Source: Vandammella animalimorsus
GTDB taxonomy: Bacteria; Pseudomonadota; Gammaproteobacteria; Burkholderiales; Burkholderiaceae_C
Length of the DNA: 64,000 nt
Assembly (NCBI RefSeq): GCF_002285265.1
Contig: NZ_NSJB01000003.1
Span: 1-64,000, forward strand
Reading direction: 5' to 3'
The position numbers and the translations under genes were made by a program. The notes below the pieces were generated by a model, which was given only the letters and a program-made list of their open reading frames with translations, made no database searches and was not told the DNA's origin. Shown here piece by piece: positions 44,496 to 53,741 of the stretch; the stretch's first letter is position 1, and each line of letters begins with the position of its first letter.

Positions 44496-45827
44496 ATGCC
44501 CGAAAACCCAACGCCACCCCAAACCCAGGCCGCAGCCAGCGACCGCGCCGCCCACTGGAAGCTGCAAACCATTGCCGTGCACGGCGGCTACACGCCCGAT
44601 CCCAGCACCAAATCGGTGGCCGTGCCCATCTATCAGACTGTGGCCTACGCCTTTGACAGCGCGCAGCATGGCGCGGACCTGTTCGACCTGAAGGTGCCAG
44701 GCAACATCTACACGCGCATCATGAACCCGACCACCGATGTGCTGGAAAAGCGCCTGGCGGCGCTCGAAGGCGGCGTGGGCGCGCTGGCGCTGGCCTCGGG
44801 CCAGGCGGCCATCACCTACGCCATCCAGACCATTGCCGAGGCCGGCGACAACATCGTTTCGGCCAGCGCGCTGTATGGCGGCACCTACAACCTGCTGGCC
44901 CACACCCTGCCGCAGCTGGGCATTGGCACGCGCTTTGGCGACACGGCCGATCTGCGCAGCTTCGAGGGCCTGTTCGACGCGCGCACCAAAGCCTTGTACG
45001 TCGAATCCATCGGCAACCCGCTGGGCAATGTGACCGACATCGCCGCGCTGGCCGATCTTGCACACCGCCACGGCGTGCCCTTGATCGTGGACAACACCGT
45101 GGCCACCCCCTATCTGCTGCGCCCCTTCGAGCACGGCGCCGACATCGTCGTGCACTCGCTGACCAAATACCTGGGCGGCCATGGCACCAGCCTGGGCGGG
45201 GCCATCATCGACTCCGGGCGCTTTCCCTGGGCCGAGCACAAGGAGCGCTTCAAGCGCCTGAACGAGCCGGATGTGAGCTACCACGGCGTGACCTACACCG
45301 AGGCGCTGGGCGCAGCAGCCTACATCGGCCGCGCGCGCGTCGTGCCGCTGCGCAACATGGGCGCCGCGCTCTCGCCATTCAACGCCTTTTTGATCCTGCA
45401 AGGCATTGAAACCCTGGGCCTGCGCATGGAGCGCATCTGCAGCAACACCCTGGCCGTGGCGCAATACCTGCAGCAGCACCCCAAGGTGCAATGGGTCGGC
45501 TACGCCGGCCTGCTCGGCCACCCCGACCACGCGCTGGCGCAGAAGTACCTGGGCGGCCAGGCCTCTGGCGTGATGACCTTCGGCGTGCGCGGCGGCCGCG
45601 CCGCGGGCGAGCGGTTTCTTGACGCGCTGCAGCTGTTCACGCGCCTGGTCAACATCGGTGACACCAAATCGCTGGCCACCCACCCGGCCAGCACCACGCA
45701 CCGCCAGCTCTCGGCCCAGGAGCTGACCCAAACCGGCGTCAAGGAAGAAACCGTGCGCCTGTGCATCGGCATCGAGCACATCGACGACCTGATCGCCGAT
45801 CTGGAGCAGGCGCTGCAGGCCGTTTGA
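44496..45827 (+). CDS. metY: O-acetylhomoserine sulfhydrylase (aminocarboxypropyltransferase)
   Basis: This 443-residue PLP enzyme belongs to the Cys/Met metabolism family and makes homocysteine from O-acetylhomoserine and sulfide. Features include [22 protein letters not shown], the cofactor lysine near residue 224 in [19 protein letters not shown], and [17 protein letters not shown] at the C-terminus. Length fits MetY (about 430), longer than MetB/MetZ (about 390). An AAGGAA site precedes the ATG at 44496. It appears to be monocistronic, with a palindromic upstream site that may confer sulphur control. Confidence 0.94.
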   Translation: MPENPTPPQTQAAASDRAAHWKLQTIAVHGGYTPDPSTKSVAVPIYQTVAYAFDSAQHGADLFDLKVPGNIYTRIMNPTTDVLEKRLAALEGGVGALALASGQAAITYAIQTIAEAGDNIVSASALYGGTYNLLAHTLPQLGIGTRFGDTADLRSFEGLFDARTKALYVESIGNPLGNVTDIAALADLAHRHGVPLIVDNTVATPYLLRPFEHGADIVVHSLTKYLGGHGTSLGGAIIDSGRFPWAEHKERFKRLNEPDVSYHGVTYTEALGAAAYIGRARVVPLRNMGAALSPFNAFLILQGIETLGLRMERICSNTLAVAQYLQQHPKVQWVGYAGLLGHPDHALAQKYLGGQASGVMTFGVRGGRAAGERFLDALQLFTRLVNIGDTKSLATHPASTTHRQLSAQELTQTGVKEETVRLCIGIEHIDDLIADLEQALQAV

Positions 45828-45953
45828 TGGCCCGCCGCAAGGCGCATCGCCCGGCGCCTTGCACGCCCCCCGGCGCTGTGCCGCTGCGGCCAGTCATCAC
45901 AGCCAAGGGCCGACGGCTTGGCCCGGCCGCATCCTGCGGCATGATGCGCGCCT

Positions 45954-47954
45954 ATGCCCGAAACTGCCCGCCCCCGCCCTGCGCTGCTGCGCGTCCTGTT
46001 GATTGCCATGGCCCTGGTGGCCTTTGCCACGGTGCTGCTGCGCACGGCCTGGATTTCCGACGACGCGGCCATCACGCTGCGCACCGTGCTCAACACCATC
46101 CATGGCTGGGGGCCGCGCTTCAACCTGGACGAGCGCGTGCAGGCCTACACGCATCCGCTGTGGTTTCTGGCCCTGAGCGCGCTGAGCCTGCTGTGGCGCG
46201 GCGATGTGTTTGCCGCCAACCATGCGCTGTCCATCGGCGTGTCGCTGGTCACGCTGGCGGCCTTGTTGTGGGCCTTGGCGCCGCGTGTGCCGCAGCTGCT
46301 GTTGGTGACGCTGGCGGTGCTGTTGTCGCAGGCTTTCATCGATTTCTCGACCTCGGGGCTGGAAAACCCGCTGGCGCATGCGCTGGTACTGCTGGCCTAT
46401 GGCTGCGCTGCCCATGCGCTGCGCCAGGGCCCTGTCAGCGGCACATTCCGGCCCGCCCCCCTGGCCACCTGCGCAGGCCTGTTCATCGCCTGCGGCCTGG
46501 CCTATCTGACCCGCCCGGACCTGGCCGTGCTGCTGGCGCCGCTGGCGCTGTGGCTGTCCTGGCAGCTGCGCAGACAGCCCAAGGCCCTGCTGGCCGCCTG
46601 GGCCCTGGGCGCATTGCCCGTGCTGGCCTGGACGGCCTTCTCCCTGTATTACTACGGCTGGCCGTTGCCCAACACGGCCTACGCCAAGCTGGGCACTGGC
46701 ATTGCCTGGGATGAGCGCGTGGCGCAAGGGCTGCGCTACCTAGCGCACAGCGCCCGCACCGACCCGCTGACGCTGCTGGTCATCGCCCTGGGGCTGGTTG
46801 CCGGCCTGCGCCCCCGCACAGGCGCGCCAGCGCGCGCACTGGCCTTGGGCATTGCGCTGTACCTGGCCTACGTGGTGTCGATCGGTGGCGACTTCATGGC
46901 CGGGCGCTTTCTGACCGTGCCCTTCTTCGCCGCATTGATCGCTCTGCTGGCCAGCGCGGCGCACACAGGCAACACGCCACAGCATCCCGCCTGGACGTTT
47001 GCGGGCGCTGCCCTGCTGCTGGCCTTGGGCCTGGGCGTGCCGCGCACGCCCACGGTATTGAGCGACGCCAGCTACCACGCGCCCGAGATCAGCCCCAGCG
47101 GCATTGCCAACGAGCGCGGCCACTACTATCGCGACACCGGCTGGCTGCGCGGCCAGTTGCGCGCGCCCGAGGCCGCGGCCTGGCGCGCCAGCGGCCAGCG
47201 GCAGGTGTATGCCATCTGTGGCGGCCTGGGCTTTACCTCCATCCACCAAGGCCCGCACGCGCACTTGATCGACACCTGCGCGCTGGCCGATCCGCTGCTG
47301 GCCCGGCTGCCAGCCAAGGCCAGCACGCCGTGGCGCATCGGGCATTTCTACCGCGTGCTGCCGGCCAACTACATCGCCAGCATCCGTCAGGATCAGAACC
47401 TGCTGAGCGACCCAGCCCTGCACAGCGCCTACGACACGCTGCGCACACTCACGCGCGCGCCGCTGAACGACCCACAGCGCCTGCGCCAGATCGTTCAGGC
47501 CAATCTGTTCGGGCTGGACATGGGCGATACCAGCGCCTACCGCCAGGGCCTGCTTCCCACCAGCAGCAGCGTGCACCGCGTGGCGCTGGGCGCGCTGCAG
47601 GCGCGCTTCGACCTCGGCAAACCCTTCTACACCCAGCACTATCAAATCTTCGAGCACGCGCTGGAGATCGAACTGCCCCGCCCCATGGCCTTGGATCAGC
47701 TGGAGCTCTCGCTGGACCCAGGCGATGCATACCACGTCAGCGCCTGGGTCGATGGCCAGTGGCAGGCCATCGGCCACGTGCCCCCGGCAGCGTCCGTGGT
47801 CATGACCAACCACGTACTGCCAATGCCGCATGGCCCCATCACCACTGAGCGGCTGCGCATCACCGGCAGTGGCGGCGATGGGCTGTACGTGCTGGGCCAC
47901 GCCATTGCCAGCCTGCAGGGCCAGGTGCTGGCCGTTGATACGCCAGCGCGTTGA
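45954..47954 (+). CDS. Polytopic GT-C-type glycosyltransferase, function unknown
   Basis: This 666-residue protein has about 10-11 membrane helices in its first 370 residues and a soluble C-terminal domain of about 290 residues. Near the N-terminus is WISDDAAITLRTVLN with adjacent acidic residues Asp36-Asp37. It is followed by GWGPRFNLDERVQAYTHPLWFL, the layout of GT-C glycosyltransferases that use polyprenyl-linked sugars, for example mycobacterial arabinofuranosyltransferase-like proteins. It probably adds a sugar to an envelope polymer on the periplasmic face. No other glycan genes are adjacent. Donor and acceptor are unknown. Confidence 0.75.
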   Translation: MPETARPRPALLRVLLIAMALVAFATVLLRTAWISDDAAITLRTVLNTIHGWGPRFNLDERVQAYTHPLWFLALSALSLLWRGDVFAANHALSIGVSLVTLAALLWALAPRVPQLLLVTLAVLLSQAFIDFSTSGLENPLAHALVLLAYGCAAHALRQGPVSGTFRPAPLATCAGLFIACGLAYLTRPDLAVLLAPLALWLSWQLRRQPKALLAAWALGALPVLAWTAFSLYYYGWPLPNTAYAKLGTGIAWDERVAQGLRYLAHSARTDPLTLLVIALGLVAGLRPRTGAPARALALGIALYLAYVVSIGGDFMAGRFLTVPFFAALIALLASAAHTGNTPQHPAWTFAGAALLLALGLGVPRTPTVLSDASYHAPEISPSGIANERGHYYRDTGWLRGQLRAPEAAAWRASGQRQVYAICGGLGFTSIHQGPHAHLIDTCALADPLLARLPAKASTPWRIGHFYRVLPANYIASIRQDQNLLSDPALHSAYDTLRTLTRAPLNDPQRLRQIVQANLFGLDMGDTSAYRQGLLPTSSSVHRVALGALQARFDLGKPFYTQHYQIFEHALEIELPRPMALDQLELSLDPGDAYHVSAWVDGQWQAIGHVPPAASVVMTNHVLPMPHGPITTERLRITGSGGDGLYVLGHAIASLQGQVLAVDTPAR

Positions 47955-48007
47955 TCGTTGATGTCCTTGGCCGGCGCGCGTTGCGCGTCTGCCGCCAGCA
48001 GATTGGC

Positions 48008-49063
48008 TCAGCCTTTGCTGGCCTGCCTCAAGATGCGCAGCGCCAGCCGCAGCGCGGTGCCGGGCGCGACCAGTTGGTTGACGGTGCCGGCGATGGCGAT
48101 CTGGCGCTGCGGGCAGTGCAACGCCAGGGCGCCAGACAGGCCCAGGTGCCCGAGCAGCGGCGGCGCGCGGCGCAGCGGATCGAGCAGCCAGGGTAGCTTC
48201 AGCCGCTGCAGGCCGACGCCCGCCTGCATGGGGAAAAACACCGACAGAGGGCGAAACACCTGCAGCTCGCGCAGATCGCTTGCAGGAAACAGCTCGCCAC
48301 CGAAGAAGGCCTGCACGAAGCGCAGCAGCTCGGGCGCGGTGGACACCATGCCGCCATCGGCGCGGAAGGAGGCCATGGCCAGCGGCCGGTGCAGTGGCCG
48401 GACGTGGTCATAGATGTCGCGCGGTGTGCGGTCGGCAGGGTCTTGGTAGAGGTAGGTGCGCGTCAGCCCCAGCGGCGCGCAGATGTGCTGCGCGTAGCAG
48501 TGCGCCAGGGGCTGGCCCGTCAGCTGCTCGATCAACAGGCCCAGCAGCTGGTAGTGGCTGTCAGAATAGCACGCACGCCCGGTCGCGCCAGTTGGACGGG
48601 CCGGGCCAATCTGGCGGCTGCGCGCCAGTGCCTCGGCGGCGCTCCAGCCAAAGTCCGGGCCGCGCCGCAGCTGGCGCAGCCAGCACCGGCCCTGGGCATC
48701 GGCCCCCTCAAAGTAGTCGGGCAGCCCGGCAGTGTGGGCCAGCAGCTGGCGTGGCGTGAGCGTTGCGGGCAGGCTTTGCAGCAGGGCCGCGTCCGGATGG
48801 CGCGCCAGATGCCGCGCCACCGGCTCGTCCAGCGCCAGTGCGCCCGCGCGGCGCAGCTGCATGATGAGCGCGGTGGTGAACAGCTTGGTCACGCTGGCGA
48901 TGAAAAACGGCGTGTCCAAATCCAAGTCGCCCGCTGCAGCGCCATTGGTTTGACCTTGGTGGCTCAGGCAAAAGGCCGCGCCGAAAATCCGGCTGCCATC
49001 GACGGTTTTGGCCAGTGTGTGGGCCAGCCAGGTTTGCAAATCCTGGGCGCCGTGTCGACTCAT
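48008..49063 (-). CDS. Serine hydrolase of the class C beta-lactamase/DD-peptidase fold
   Basis: This 351-residue protein has the penicillin-binding-protein fold. The nucleophile motif is SVTK (Ser57-Lys60), the second motif YSD lies in ACYSDSHYQLLG, and a third-motif candidate is HLG in GHLGLSG in place of KTG. HTAGLPDYF is typical of the family. No signal peptide is visible from the chosen start MSRHGAQDLQ, so a cytoplasmic esterase or peptidase role is as likely as cell-wall work. It is convergent with the GT-C gene, 53 bp away, and follows the toxin gene on the same strand. Confidence 0.85.
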   Translation of the reverse strand: MSRHGAQDLQTWLAHTLAKTVDGSRIFGAAFCLSHQGQTNGAAAGDLDLDTPFFIASVTKLFTTALIMQLRRAGALALDEPVARHLARHPDAALLQSLPATLTPRQLLAHTAGLPDYFEGADAQGRCWLRQLRRGPDFGWSAAEALARSRQIGPARPTGATGRACYSDSHYQLLGLLIEQLTGQPLAHCYAQHICAPLGLTRTYLYQDPADRTPRDIYDHVRPLHRPLAMASFRADGGMVSTAPELLRFVQAFFGGELFPASDLRELQVFRPLSVFFPMQAGVGLQRLKLPWLLDPLRRAPPLLGHLGLSGALALHCPQRQIAIAGTVNQLVAPGTALRLALRILRQASKG

Positions 49064-49135
49064 GCCTGGGCCTTGTCTCGCTCTTGTATGGGTGGGTCGG
49101 GCGTTTGAACGGCGGGTCAAAAACCGTGCAAAAGC

Positions 49136-49564
49136 TCAGCCATGCGCGCGCCCCAGCAGCAGGTTTTCAAACGGGTGCTGGCGCTTGAAGCGGTAGGCGC
49201 CAAAGTCGCGCTCGTCGGTGGTGAGGATGCGGCCGTGGCCCAGGTGCTCGGCCAGCAGCACCAGCGAGGTATCGGCCAAATCCATGGGCAGGGCTTGGTA
49301 GCGCGCCATCAGTTGCGACAGGCGCGCGTTCTGGGTGGCGGGCCAGTGCCAGGTGGCGATGCTGCCGTCGGCCACTTCGTCCAGCAGCGCGCGGGCGGCG
49401 TCGGGGCCGATCCAGCGCATGAGCAGGTGCGTGGCCTCGGTCAGCACGGGCCAGGTGGTCACCCAGCCCTCGGCCTGCGTGCCCAGCGCCGCCACGGCGC
49501 GGCTGTGCCAGGCATCGCGCCGGTCCACCAGCGCATAGAAAAAGCCGGCGTCGGCAATGATCAT
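49136..49564 (-). CDS. VapC-type PIN-domain toxin
   Basis: This 142-residue PIN-domain nuclease has the expected acidic residues: Asp5 ([11 protein letters not shown]), Glu43 (VLTEATHLL), Asp95/Asp98 (MDLADTSLVLL) and Asp117 (ILTTDERDF). VapC toxins cleave tRNA or rRNA under magnesium dependence. Its ATG overlaps the stop of the upstream ribbon-helix-helix antitoxin gene (ATGA), the standard toxin-antitoxin order. The exact RNA target is unknown. Confidence 0.88.
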   Translation of the reverse strand: MIIADAGFFYALVDRRDAWHSRAVAALGTQAEGWVTTWPVLTEATHLLMRWIGPDAARALLDEVADGSIATWHWPATQNARLSQLMARYQALPMDLADTSLVLLAEHLGHGRILTTDERDFGAYRFKRQHPFENLLLGRAHG

Positions 49565-49956
49565 GCGCGGCCTTTTGGGGCGGCTTTACCAGCGCTTTTG
49601 GCGGCGCTTTGGGTTGCCTTGGGCCCGCCCTCGCCCGCCGTGGCAGGTGTGGCTGGGTACGGCGGCTGGGCAGGTTCAGCCACTTGCCAAGCCGGCGCGG
49701 CGGCGGGCGGCGCGTATTTGCCGGCCCAGCCTTCGGCCAGGCGCGCCTTGTAGCGGCCGGCCACGTCGGCGCGGCCGCTGTCGCCCTGGCCGATGAACGC
49801 GCCCAGGTGCCGCAGCCCGCTGCGCTGCGCGCGCACGGTATCGTAGTAATGCTGCACGCTGGTGCGCAGCACCTCGCTCACGCCCATGCCGGTCACTTCG
49901 GCCAGATAGGCCACTTGCTGCTGGGCTTCTTCATCAAAACGGGCATTGACACGCAT
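49561..49956 (-). CDS. Ribbon-helix-helix antitoxin with extended basic tail
   Basis: This 131-residue protein has an N-terminal ribbon-helix-helix DNA-binding domain, [40 protein letters not shown]. This is the usual fold for antitoxins that repress their own promoter. The remaining 85 or so residues are longer than in most such antitoxins and end in an Ala/Lys/Gly-rich basic tail ([13 protein letters not shown]). The start at 49956 is fixed by an AAGGAG site 7 bp upstream. A 14-bp inverted repeat in the promoter is the likely operator. The toxin gene overlaps by 4 bp. Confidence 0.85.
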   Translation of the reverse strand: MRVNARFDEEAQQQVAYLAEVTGMGVSEVLRTSVQHYYDTVRAQRSGLRHLGAFIGQGDSGRADVAGRYKARLAEGWAGKYAPPAAAPAWQVAEPAQPPYPATPATAGEGGPKATQSAAKSAGKAAPKGRA

Positions 49957-49979
49957 GGCGCACTCCTTGGTCAACGGCA

Positions 49980-50014
49980 AAACGGCTTGTCATGCATTGT
50001 ATGACAAGCCGTTT
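49980..50014 (-). promoter_or_regulatory. Palindromic operator/promoter of the toxin-antitoxin pair
   Basis: AAACGGCTTGTCAT (49980-49993) and ATGACAAGCCGTTT (50001-50014) form a perfect 14-bp inverted repeat around GCATTGT. On the minus strand TACAAT (a good -10) lies in its centre and TGCACA (-35) is 17 bp upstream. Antitoxin binding here would give autorepression. The same hairpin followed by TTTT may also end the upstream CoA-hydrolase transcript. Confidence 0.6.
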
Positions 50015-50044
50015 GGTTTGTGCAGAGCCTGTGCGCAGAGATTG

Positions 50045-51343
50045 TCAAACCATCAGCCGCATCTTGCGCGCGGCTTCGGTCAGCTCATCGCGGAACTTGG
50101 GATGGGCAATGGCGATGAGCGACTTGGCGCGCTCGTGCGCGGTGCGGCCGCGCAGCTGGGCCACGCCGTATTCGGTGACCACGTAGTCGATGTCGTTCTT
50201 GCTGGTGGTCACGTGCGTGCCGGGGCTGAGCACCGGGGCGATGCGCGAGATGGTGTCGTCCTTGGCGGTGGAGGGCAGCACGATGAAAGCCTTGCCGCCG
50301 CGGCTGCGGTTGGCCGCGCGCACGAAGTCGGCCTGCCCGCCCGTGCCCGAGTACACCTTCACGCCCTGCGACTCGGAGCCGCACTGGCCCAGAAAGTCGA
50401 TCTGCATGGTGGCGTTGATGGCAATCAGGTGGTCGTTCTGGCCGGCCAGGTAGGGGTCGTTGGTGAAATCGACCGGGTGCATTTCCAGCGCCGGGTTGCG
50501 GTGCATGAACTGGTAGAGCTTCTTGCTGCCCAGGCCGAAGGTGGCCACCATCTTGCCCGGCAGGTAGTTCTTGCGGCGGTTGTTGACCACGCCCGCTTCC
50601 ACCAGCGTCATGATGCCGTCGCCGATCATCTCGGTGTGCACGCCCAGGTCTTTCTTGTCGGTCAGCTGCATGACCACGGCGTCAGGAATGGCGCCGTAGC
50701 CGATTTGCAGCGTGGCGCCGTCGGGGATCATCTCCGCCACGTACTTGCCAATGGCCTGCTGCACCGGGCCGATAGTGGGCAGGCCCACCTCGAACACCGG
50801 GTCTTCACTTTCCACCAGCGCCGCCACTTGCGAGATGTGCACGTGGCAGTTGCCGTTGGCAAAGGGCACGTTGGGGTTGACCTCCAGCACCACGGCGCGC
50901 GCCTTCTTGATGGCGGCCATGGTGTAGTCCGGCCCAAGGCTGAGGGAGAACCAGCCGTGCTCGTCCATGGGCGAGGCCAGGCTGAACACCACGTCGGCGG
51001 GCATCAGGCCGCGCTCGATCAGCGCCGGCATTTCAGAGAAGTACGAGGGCCGGTAATCCACCCAGCCCTCCTGCCCGCCGGGGCGCGACGCACCGCCGAA
51101 GAAGTAGGCCACGTGGCGCACGTGGCGCACGGTCTCGGGGTCGAAGTAGTCGTACTTGCGCACCGGCAGGATTTGCGAGACCGTCACGCCCTCGAACTCG
51201 CGCCGCTGCGCCGACAGCGCCTCCAGCAGCTTGGGCGGCTCGGCCACGCCGGTGGGCACGACGATGGTGTCGCCGTTCTTCACCACGCGCACGGCGTCTT
51301 CGGGGCTGCGGCGTTTTTCGCGGTAGAGGGTGTCAAAGCGCAT
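50045..51343 (-). CDS. Acetyl-CoA hydrolase/CoA-transferase family protein
   Basis: This 432-residue protein has the two-domain CoA-transferase fold (N-terminal about residues 1-185, C-terminal 190-432). Visible blocks are [58 protein letters not shown] and the [25 protein letters not shown] region, where the catalytic glutamate is expected. It is closest to 4-hydroxybutyrate or butyrate:acetate CoA-transferases. Physiologically it may shuttle CoA between acetate and other acids. The start [10 protein letters not shown] at 51343 was chosen. It stands between rnfH and the antitoxin gene on the minus strand. Confidence 0.88.
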   Translation of the reverse strand: MRFDTLYREKRRSPEDAVRVVKNGDTIVVPTGVAEPPKLLEALSAQRREFEGVTVSQILPVRKYDYFDPETVRHVRHVAYFFGGASRPGGQEGWVDYRPSYFSEMPALIERGLMPADVVFSLASPMDEHGWFSLSLGPDYTMAAIKKARAVVLEVNPNVPFANGNCHVHISQVAALVESEDPVFEVGLPTIGPVQQAIGKYVAEMIPDGATLQIGYGAIPDAVVMQLTDKKDLGVHTEMIGDGIMTLVEAGVVNNRRKNYLPGKMVATFGLGSKKLYQFMHRNPALEMHPVDFTNDPYLAGQNDHLIAINATMQIDFLGQCGSESQGVKVYSGTGGQADFVRAANRSRGGKAFIVLPSTAKDDTISRIAPVLSPGTHVTTSKNDIDYVVTEYGVAQLRGRTAHERAKSLIAIAHPKFRDELTEAARKMRLMV

Positions 51344-51436
51344 GGGCTGTTCCTTTGGCTTGATGTCGAGAATGGTTCGCAAATTCAGCAAAGCGCGATC
51401 ATGGCACAAACCATCGCCCACAGTGGCCGTACCCGA

Positions 51437-51838
51437 TCAATAGCCGGGCTTGGATCCCTTGCGGCGCTGGGCGAACAGGCCCACGCCACGCGCACCCTGG
51501 CGGGCGAAACGCTCACGCCGCGCCTGCTTTGGGTCCACCAACAGCTCACGGTAGGCTTCGATGCGGTCGCCATCGCGCAGCACTTCATCGGGCTGCGTGC
51601 GGCGCCCCCAAATACCCCAGCGCCACTGGCCCTGCAGCGCCTGCCAGGTCTCCTCATCCAGCGAGCAGGGCCGCTGCTGCAACAGCAGCGCCACGGCCTG
51701 CGCCAGCGTCGTGCCCTGCGGCAGCTGCAGCAGGCGCTCTTCGATGCAGCGCGGCGCCAGGCACAGCGCCACCTCCACCTGCAGCATGGGCGGCGCGCTC
51801 GAGTCGCTGGCAGCAACTGGCGGGCGGGGGGCACTCAT
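51437..51838 (-). CDS. rnfH: RnfH-family protein
   Basis: This 133-residue protein has a beta-grasp (ubiquitin-like) UPF0125 domain: [67 protein letters not shown]. The closing RRERF-type segment is typical. Molecular function is not established. In many proteobacteria rnfH follows ratA and both face smpB, exactly as here: ratA begins upstream and the gap is 27 bp. About 15 extra residues at the N-terminus are not conserved, so MLQVEVALC may be the real start. Confidence 0.92.
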   Translation of the reverse strand: MSAPRPPVAASDSSAPPMLQVEVALCLAPRCIEERLLQLPQGTTLAQAVALLLQQRPCSLDEETWQALQGQWRWGIWGRRTQPDEVLRDGDRIEAYRELLVDPKQARRERFARQGARGVGLFAQRRKGSKPGY

Positions 51839-51865
51839 AGCGGCTTCGACTCGTGCAGGTCTTGC

Positions 51866-52324
51866 TCAAGCGGGCTTGCCATAGAGCTGCTCGGCGCGCT
51901 GCACAAAGGCCTGCACCAAGGTATTGGCGATCTTGTCAAACACCGGCCCGACCAGCAGACGCAAGGCGGCGGAGTCGAAGTCATAGCGCAGCACCAGGCC
52001 GACCTTGCAGGCCTGCGATTGCTCGGCGCTTTGCCCGCCGATGGGCTGGAAGGTCCACTCGCCCTGCAGCGTGGAAAACGGCCCGCGCACCAGCTGCATG
52101 CGCACCTGCTCCTGCCCCACATGCTCGTTGCGCGTGACAAACGACTGGCGCACCCGCGCAAATGCCATGCCCACCTCCGCCAGCATGCCGTGCTCGTCTT
52201 GCTCCAGCACGCGGGCCTGATCGCACCAGGGCAGAAATTGCGGGTAGCTCGCCACATCGGTGACCAGCGCAAACATTTGCGCGGGGCTGAACCAGACCAG
52301 CGCGGATTTCTCGACGTGTTTCAT
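51866..52324 (-). CDS. ratA: RatA/Coq10-family START-domain protein
   Basis: This 152-residue protein has the polyketide-cyclase/START fold: [40 protein letters not shown], with [17 protein letters not shown] and [22 protein letters not shown]. In E. coli RatA was reported to block 70S assembly; mitochondrial Coq10 of the same family binds ubiquinone, so either role is open. The start MKHVEKSAL at 52324 is canonical. It is divergent from smpB and followed by rnfH, a conserved neighbourhood. Confidence 0.93.
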   Translation of the reverse strand: MKHVEKSALVWFSPAQMFALVTDVASYPQFLPWCDQARVLEQDEHGMLAEVGMAFARVRQSFVTRNEHVGQEQVRMQLVRGPFSTLQGEWTFQPIGGQSAEQSQACKVGLVLRYDFDSAALRLLVGPVFDKIANTLVQAFVQRAEQLYGKPA

Positions 52325-52371
52325 GGGCGCTCGCCAGCGAGCCAGGCCGGGGCAGCCAGGCCGCATTTGCA

Positions 52372-52377
52372 TACAAT
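52372..52377 (+). promoter_or_regulatory. Possible -10 element for smpB
   Basis: TACAAT within GCATACAATGG lies 128 bp before smpB in the divergent ratA-smpB spacer. No convincing -35 is visible at the correct distance, so the assignment is tentative. Confidence 0.35.
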
Positions 52378-52504
52378 GGCCGGTTTCGCAGGCGGCGCTG
52401 CGCCCGGCGCGGGCAAAGCGGCGATTCTAGCGCCGCCCTACCTGCCCAAGCCACGCACACCAAGCGGACGCGCCGCGCAGCGCCCTCGCACCCCATCCCA
52501 GCCC

Positions 52505-52984
52505 ATGGCCAGCAAAGACAAAAAATCCCCCCCCAGCCGCATTGCCGAGAACAAGCGCGCCTTCTTCAACTACTTCATCGAAGAGCGCTACGAGGCAGGC
52601 ATGGTGCTGTACGGCTGGGAGGTCAAGGCGCTGCGCAGCGGCAAGGCCCAGCTCACCGATGCCTACGTGGTCATCCGCGATGGCGAGCTGTTTCTCATCG
52701 GCGGGCAGATCAACCCGCTCAAGTCGGCCTCGACCCACGTGCGCCCCGAGCCCGATCGAACCAAAAAACTGCTGCTGCACAAGGACGAGATCAAGCGCCT
52801 GGTGGGCAAGGTCGAGCAAAAAGGCTACACGCTGGTGCCGCTGCACCTGTACTGGAAGAACGGCCGCGTCAAATGCGAAATTGCGCTGGCCAAGGGCAAG
52901 GCCGAATACGATAAGCGCAACACCATCAAGGAGCGTGAAGGCAAGCGCGAAGTCGAGCGCGCCATGAAGTCGCGCCAGCGCTGA
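52505..52984 (+). CDS. smpB: SsrA-binding protein SmpB
   Basis: This 159-residue partner of tmRNA in trans-translation shows [88 protein letters not shown] follows, and a basic C-terminal tail that reaches the decoding centre. The ATG at 52505 (MASKDKKS) was chosen; the frame stays open far upstream on the plus strand only because of GC-rich composition. The tmRNA gene ssrA was not found in the window. SspB, which delivers the tagged products to ClpXP, is encoded at 41099. Confidence 0.97.
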   Translation: MASKDKKSPPSRIAENKRAFFNYFIEERYEAGMVLYGWEVKALRSGKAQLTDAYVVIRDGELFLIGGQINPLKSASTHVRPEPDRTKKLLLHKDEIKRLVGKVEQKGYTLVPLHLYWKNGRVKCEIALAKGKAEYDKRNTIKEREGKREVERAMKSRQR

Positions 52985-53016
52985 GCCGGCTCGCACCATC
53001 TTCTTTGCGCCCGCCC

Positions 53017-53700
53017 ATGCCCACAACCCCGACTAACCAGATTGGCAACACAGGCGCCAGCGGCCCCGCCCCGGCCGACTTGCTCAAACGCTGTCGCCGC
53101 GCGGCGCTGGCGATGCTGCTGGCCGCCAGCATGGGCGCTGGCGCGCAAACCGCCCCGGTGCGCACAAGCGCCGAGCCGGCAGGCGCCTTGCCCGCCGCGG
53201 GCTTCGTGCTCATCACGCCCGATGGGCAGGCCCATGTGCATCTGTCCCGCCCGCTGGCAGCGGGCGAGCGCCTGTGGGTGCAATGGCCCGATCGCGCAGG
53301 CCAGCCCAGCTGCTGCCGGCGGCTGGCTGCCGATGCGCTTCAGCCCGTGAGCGCATCAGCGCAGAGCGCTGGGGACGACAAACCGCAACACCCCGTGGTC
53401 ATGGCGCTGGATGGCAGCACGCCCGCGCACTACCGTCTGCGCGTCACCGACGAACTCGCTGGGGACAGTTTTTTGGGCATGGCGCTGGCAGCGCCGCGCG
53501 TGCGCGCCCAAGGTGCCTACGCATTGCACGCCGCGCCAGACATCCGCGTGCGCATGTGCGCAGGGGCCGAGGGCCTGAACCTGCTGACGCAAGCCGGCCA
53601 ACGGCGCCAGGCGCTTTACCTGGGCCTGGGCTATCCGATCGAGTCATCCCACCCCTGCACGCTGCAAGACGAAGACTTCATTCGCCGCGCAAGTCAGTAA
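53017..53700 (+). CDS. Unknown exported protein downstream of smpB
   Basis: This protein of up to 227 residues has a Sec-type signal (KRCRRAALAMLLAASMGAGAQ, about residues 28-48). That core sits behind an unusually long N-terminal region; a TTG at 53080 would give a more normal signal peptide. The mature part of about 180 residues has four or more cysteines (PSCCRR, RMCAGAEG, SHPCTLQD), compatible with disulfides in the periplasm. No known domain was recognised. It lies 32 bp after smpB on the same strand. The end of the gene is followed by AGAACCTGTTCAAAGGC. Confidence 0.65.
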   Translation: MPTTPTNQIGNTGASGPAPADLLKRCRRAALAMLLAASMGAGAQTAPVRTSAEPAGALPAAGFVLITPDGQAHVHLSRPLAAGERLWVQWPDRAGQPSCCRRLAADALQPVSASAQSAGDDKPQHPVVMALDGSTPAHYRLRVTDELAGDSFLGMALAAPRVRAQGAYALHAAPDIRVRMCAGAEGLNLLTQAGQRRQALYLGLGYPIESSHPCTLQDEDFIRRASQ

Positions 53701-53741
53701 GAACCTGTTCAAAGGCTGAGCGTGTGCTGGAAAGCGCCGCC

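Noticed and set aside
49946-52504. Very long plus-strand open frame upstream of and in frame with smpB
   Set aside because: It mirrors the CoA hydrolase, rnfH and ratA genes on the minus strand. It has GC-driven stop avoidance and no recognisable domain; SmpB homology starts only at 52505.
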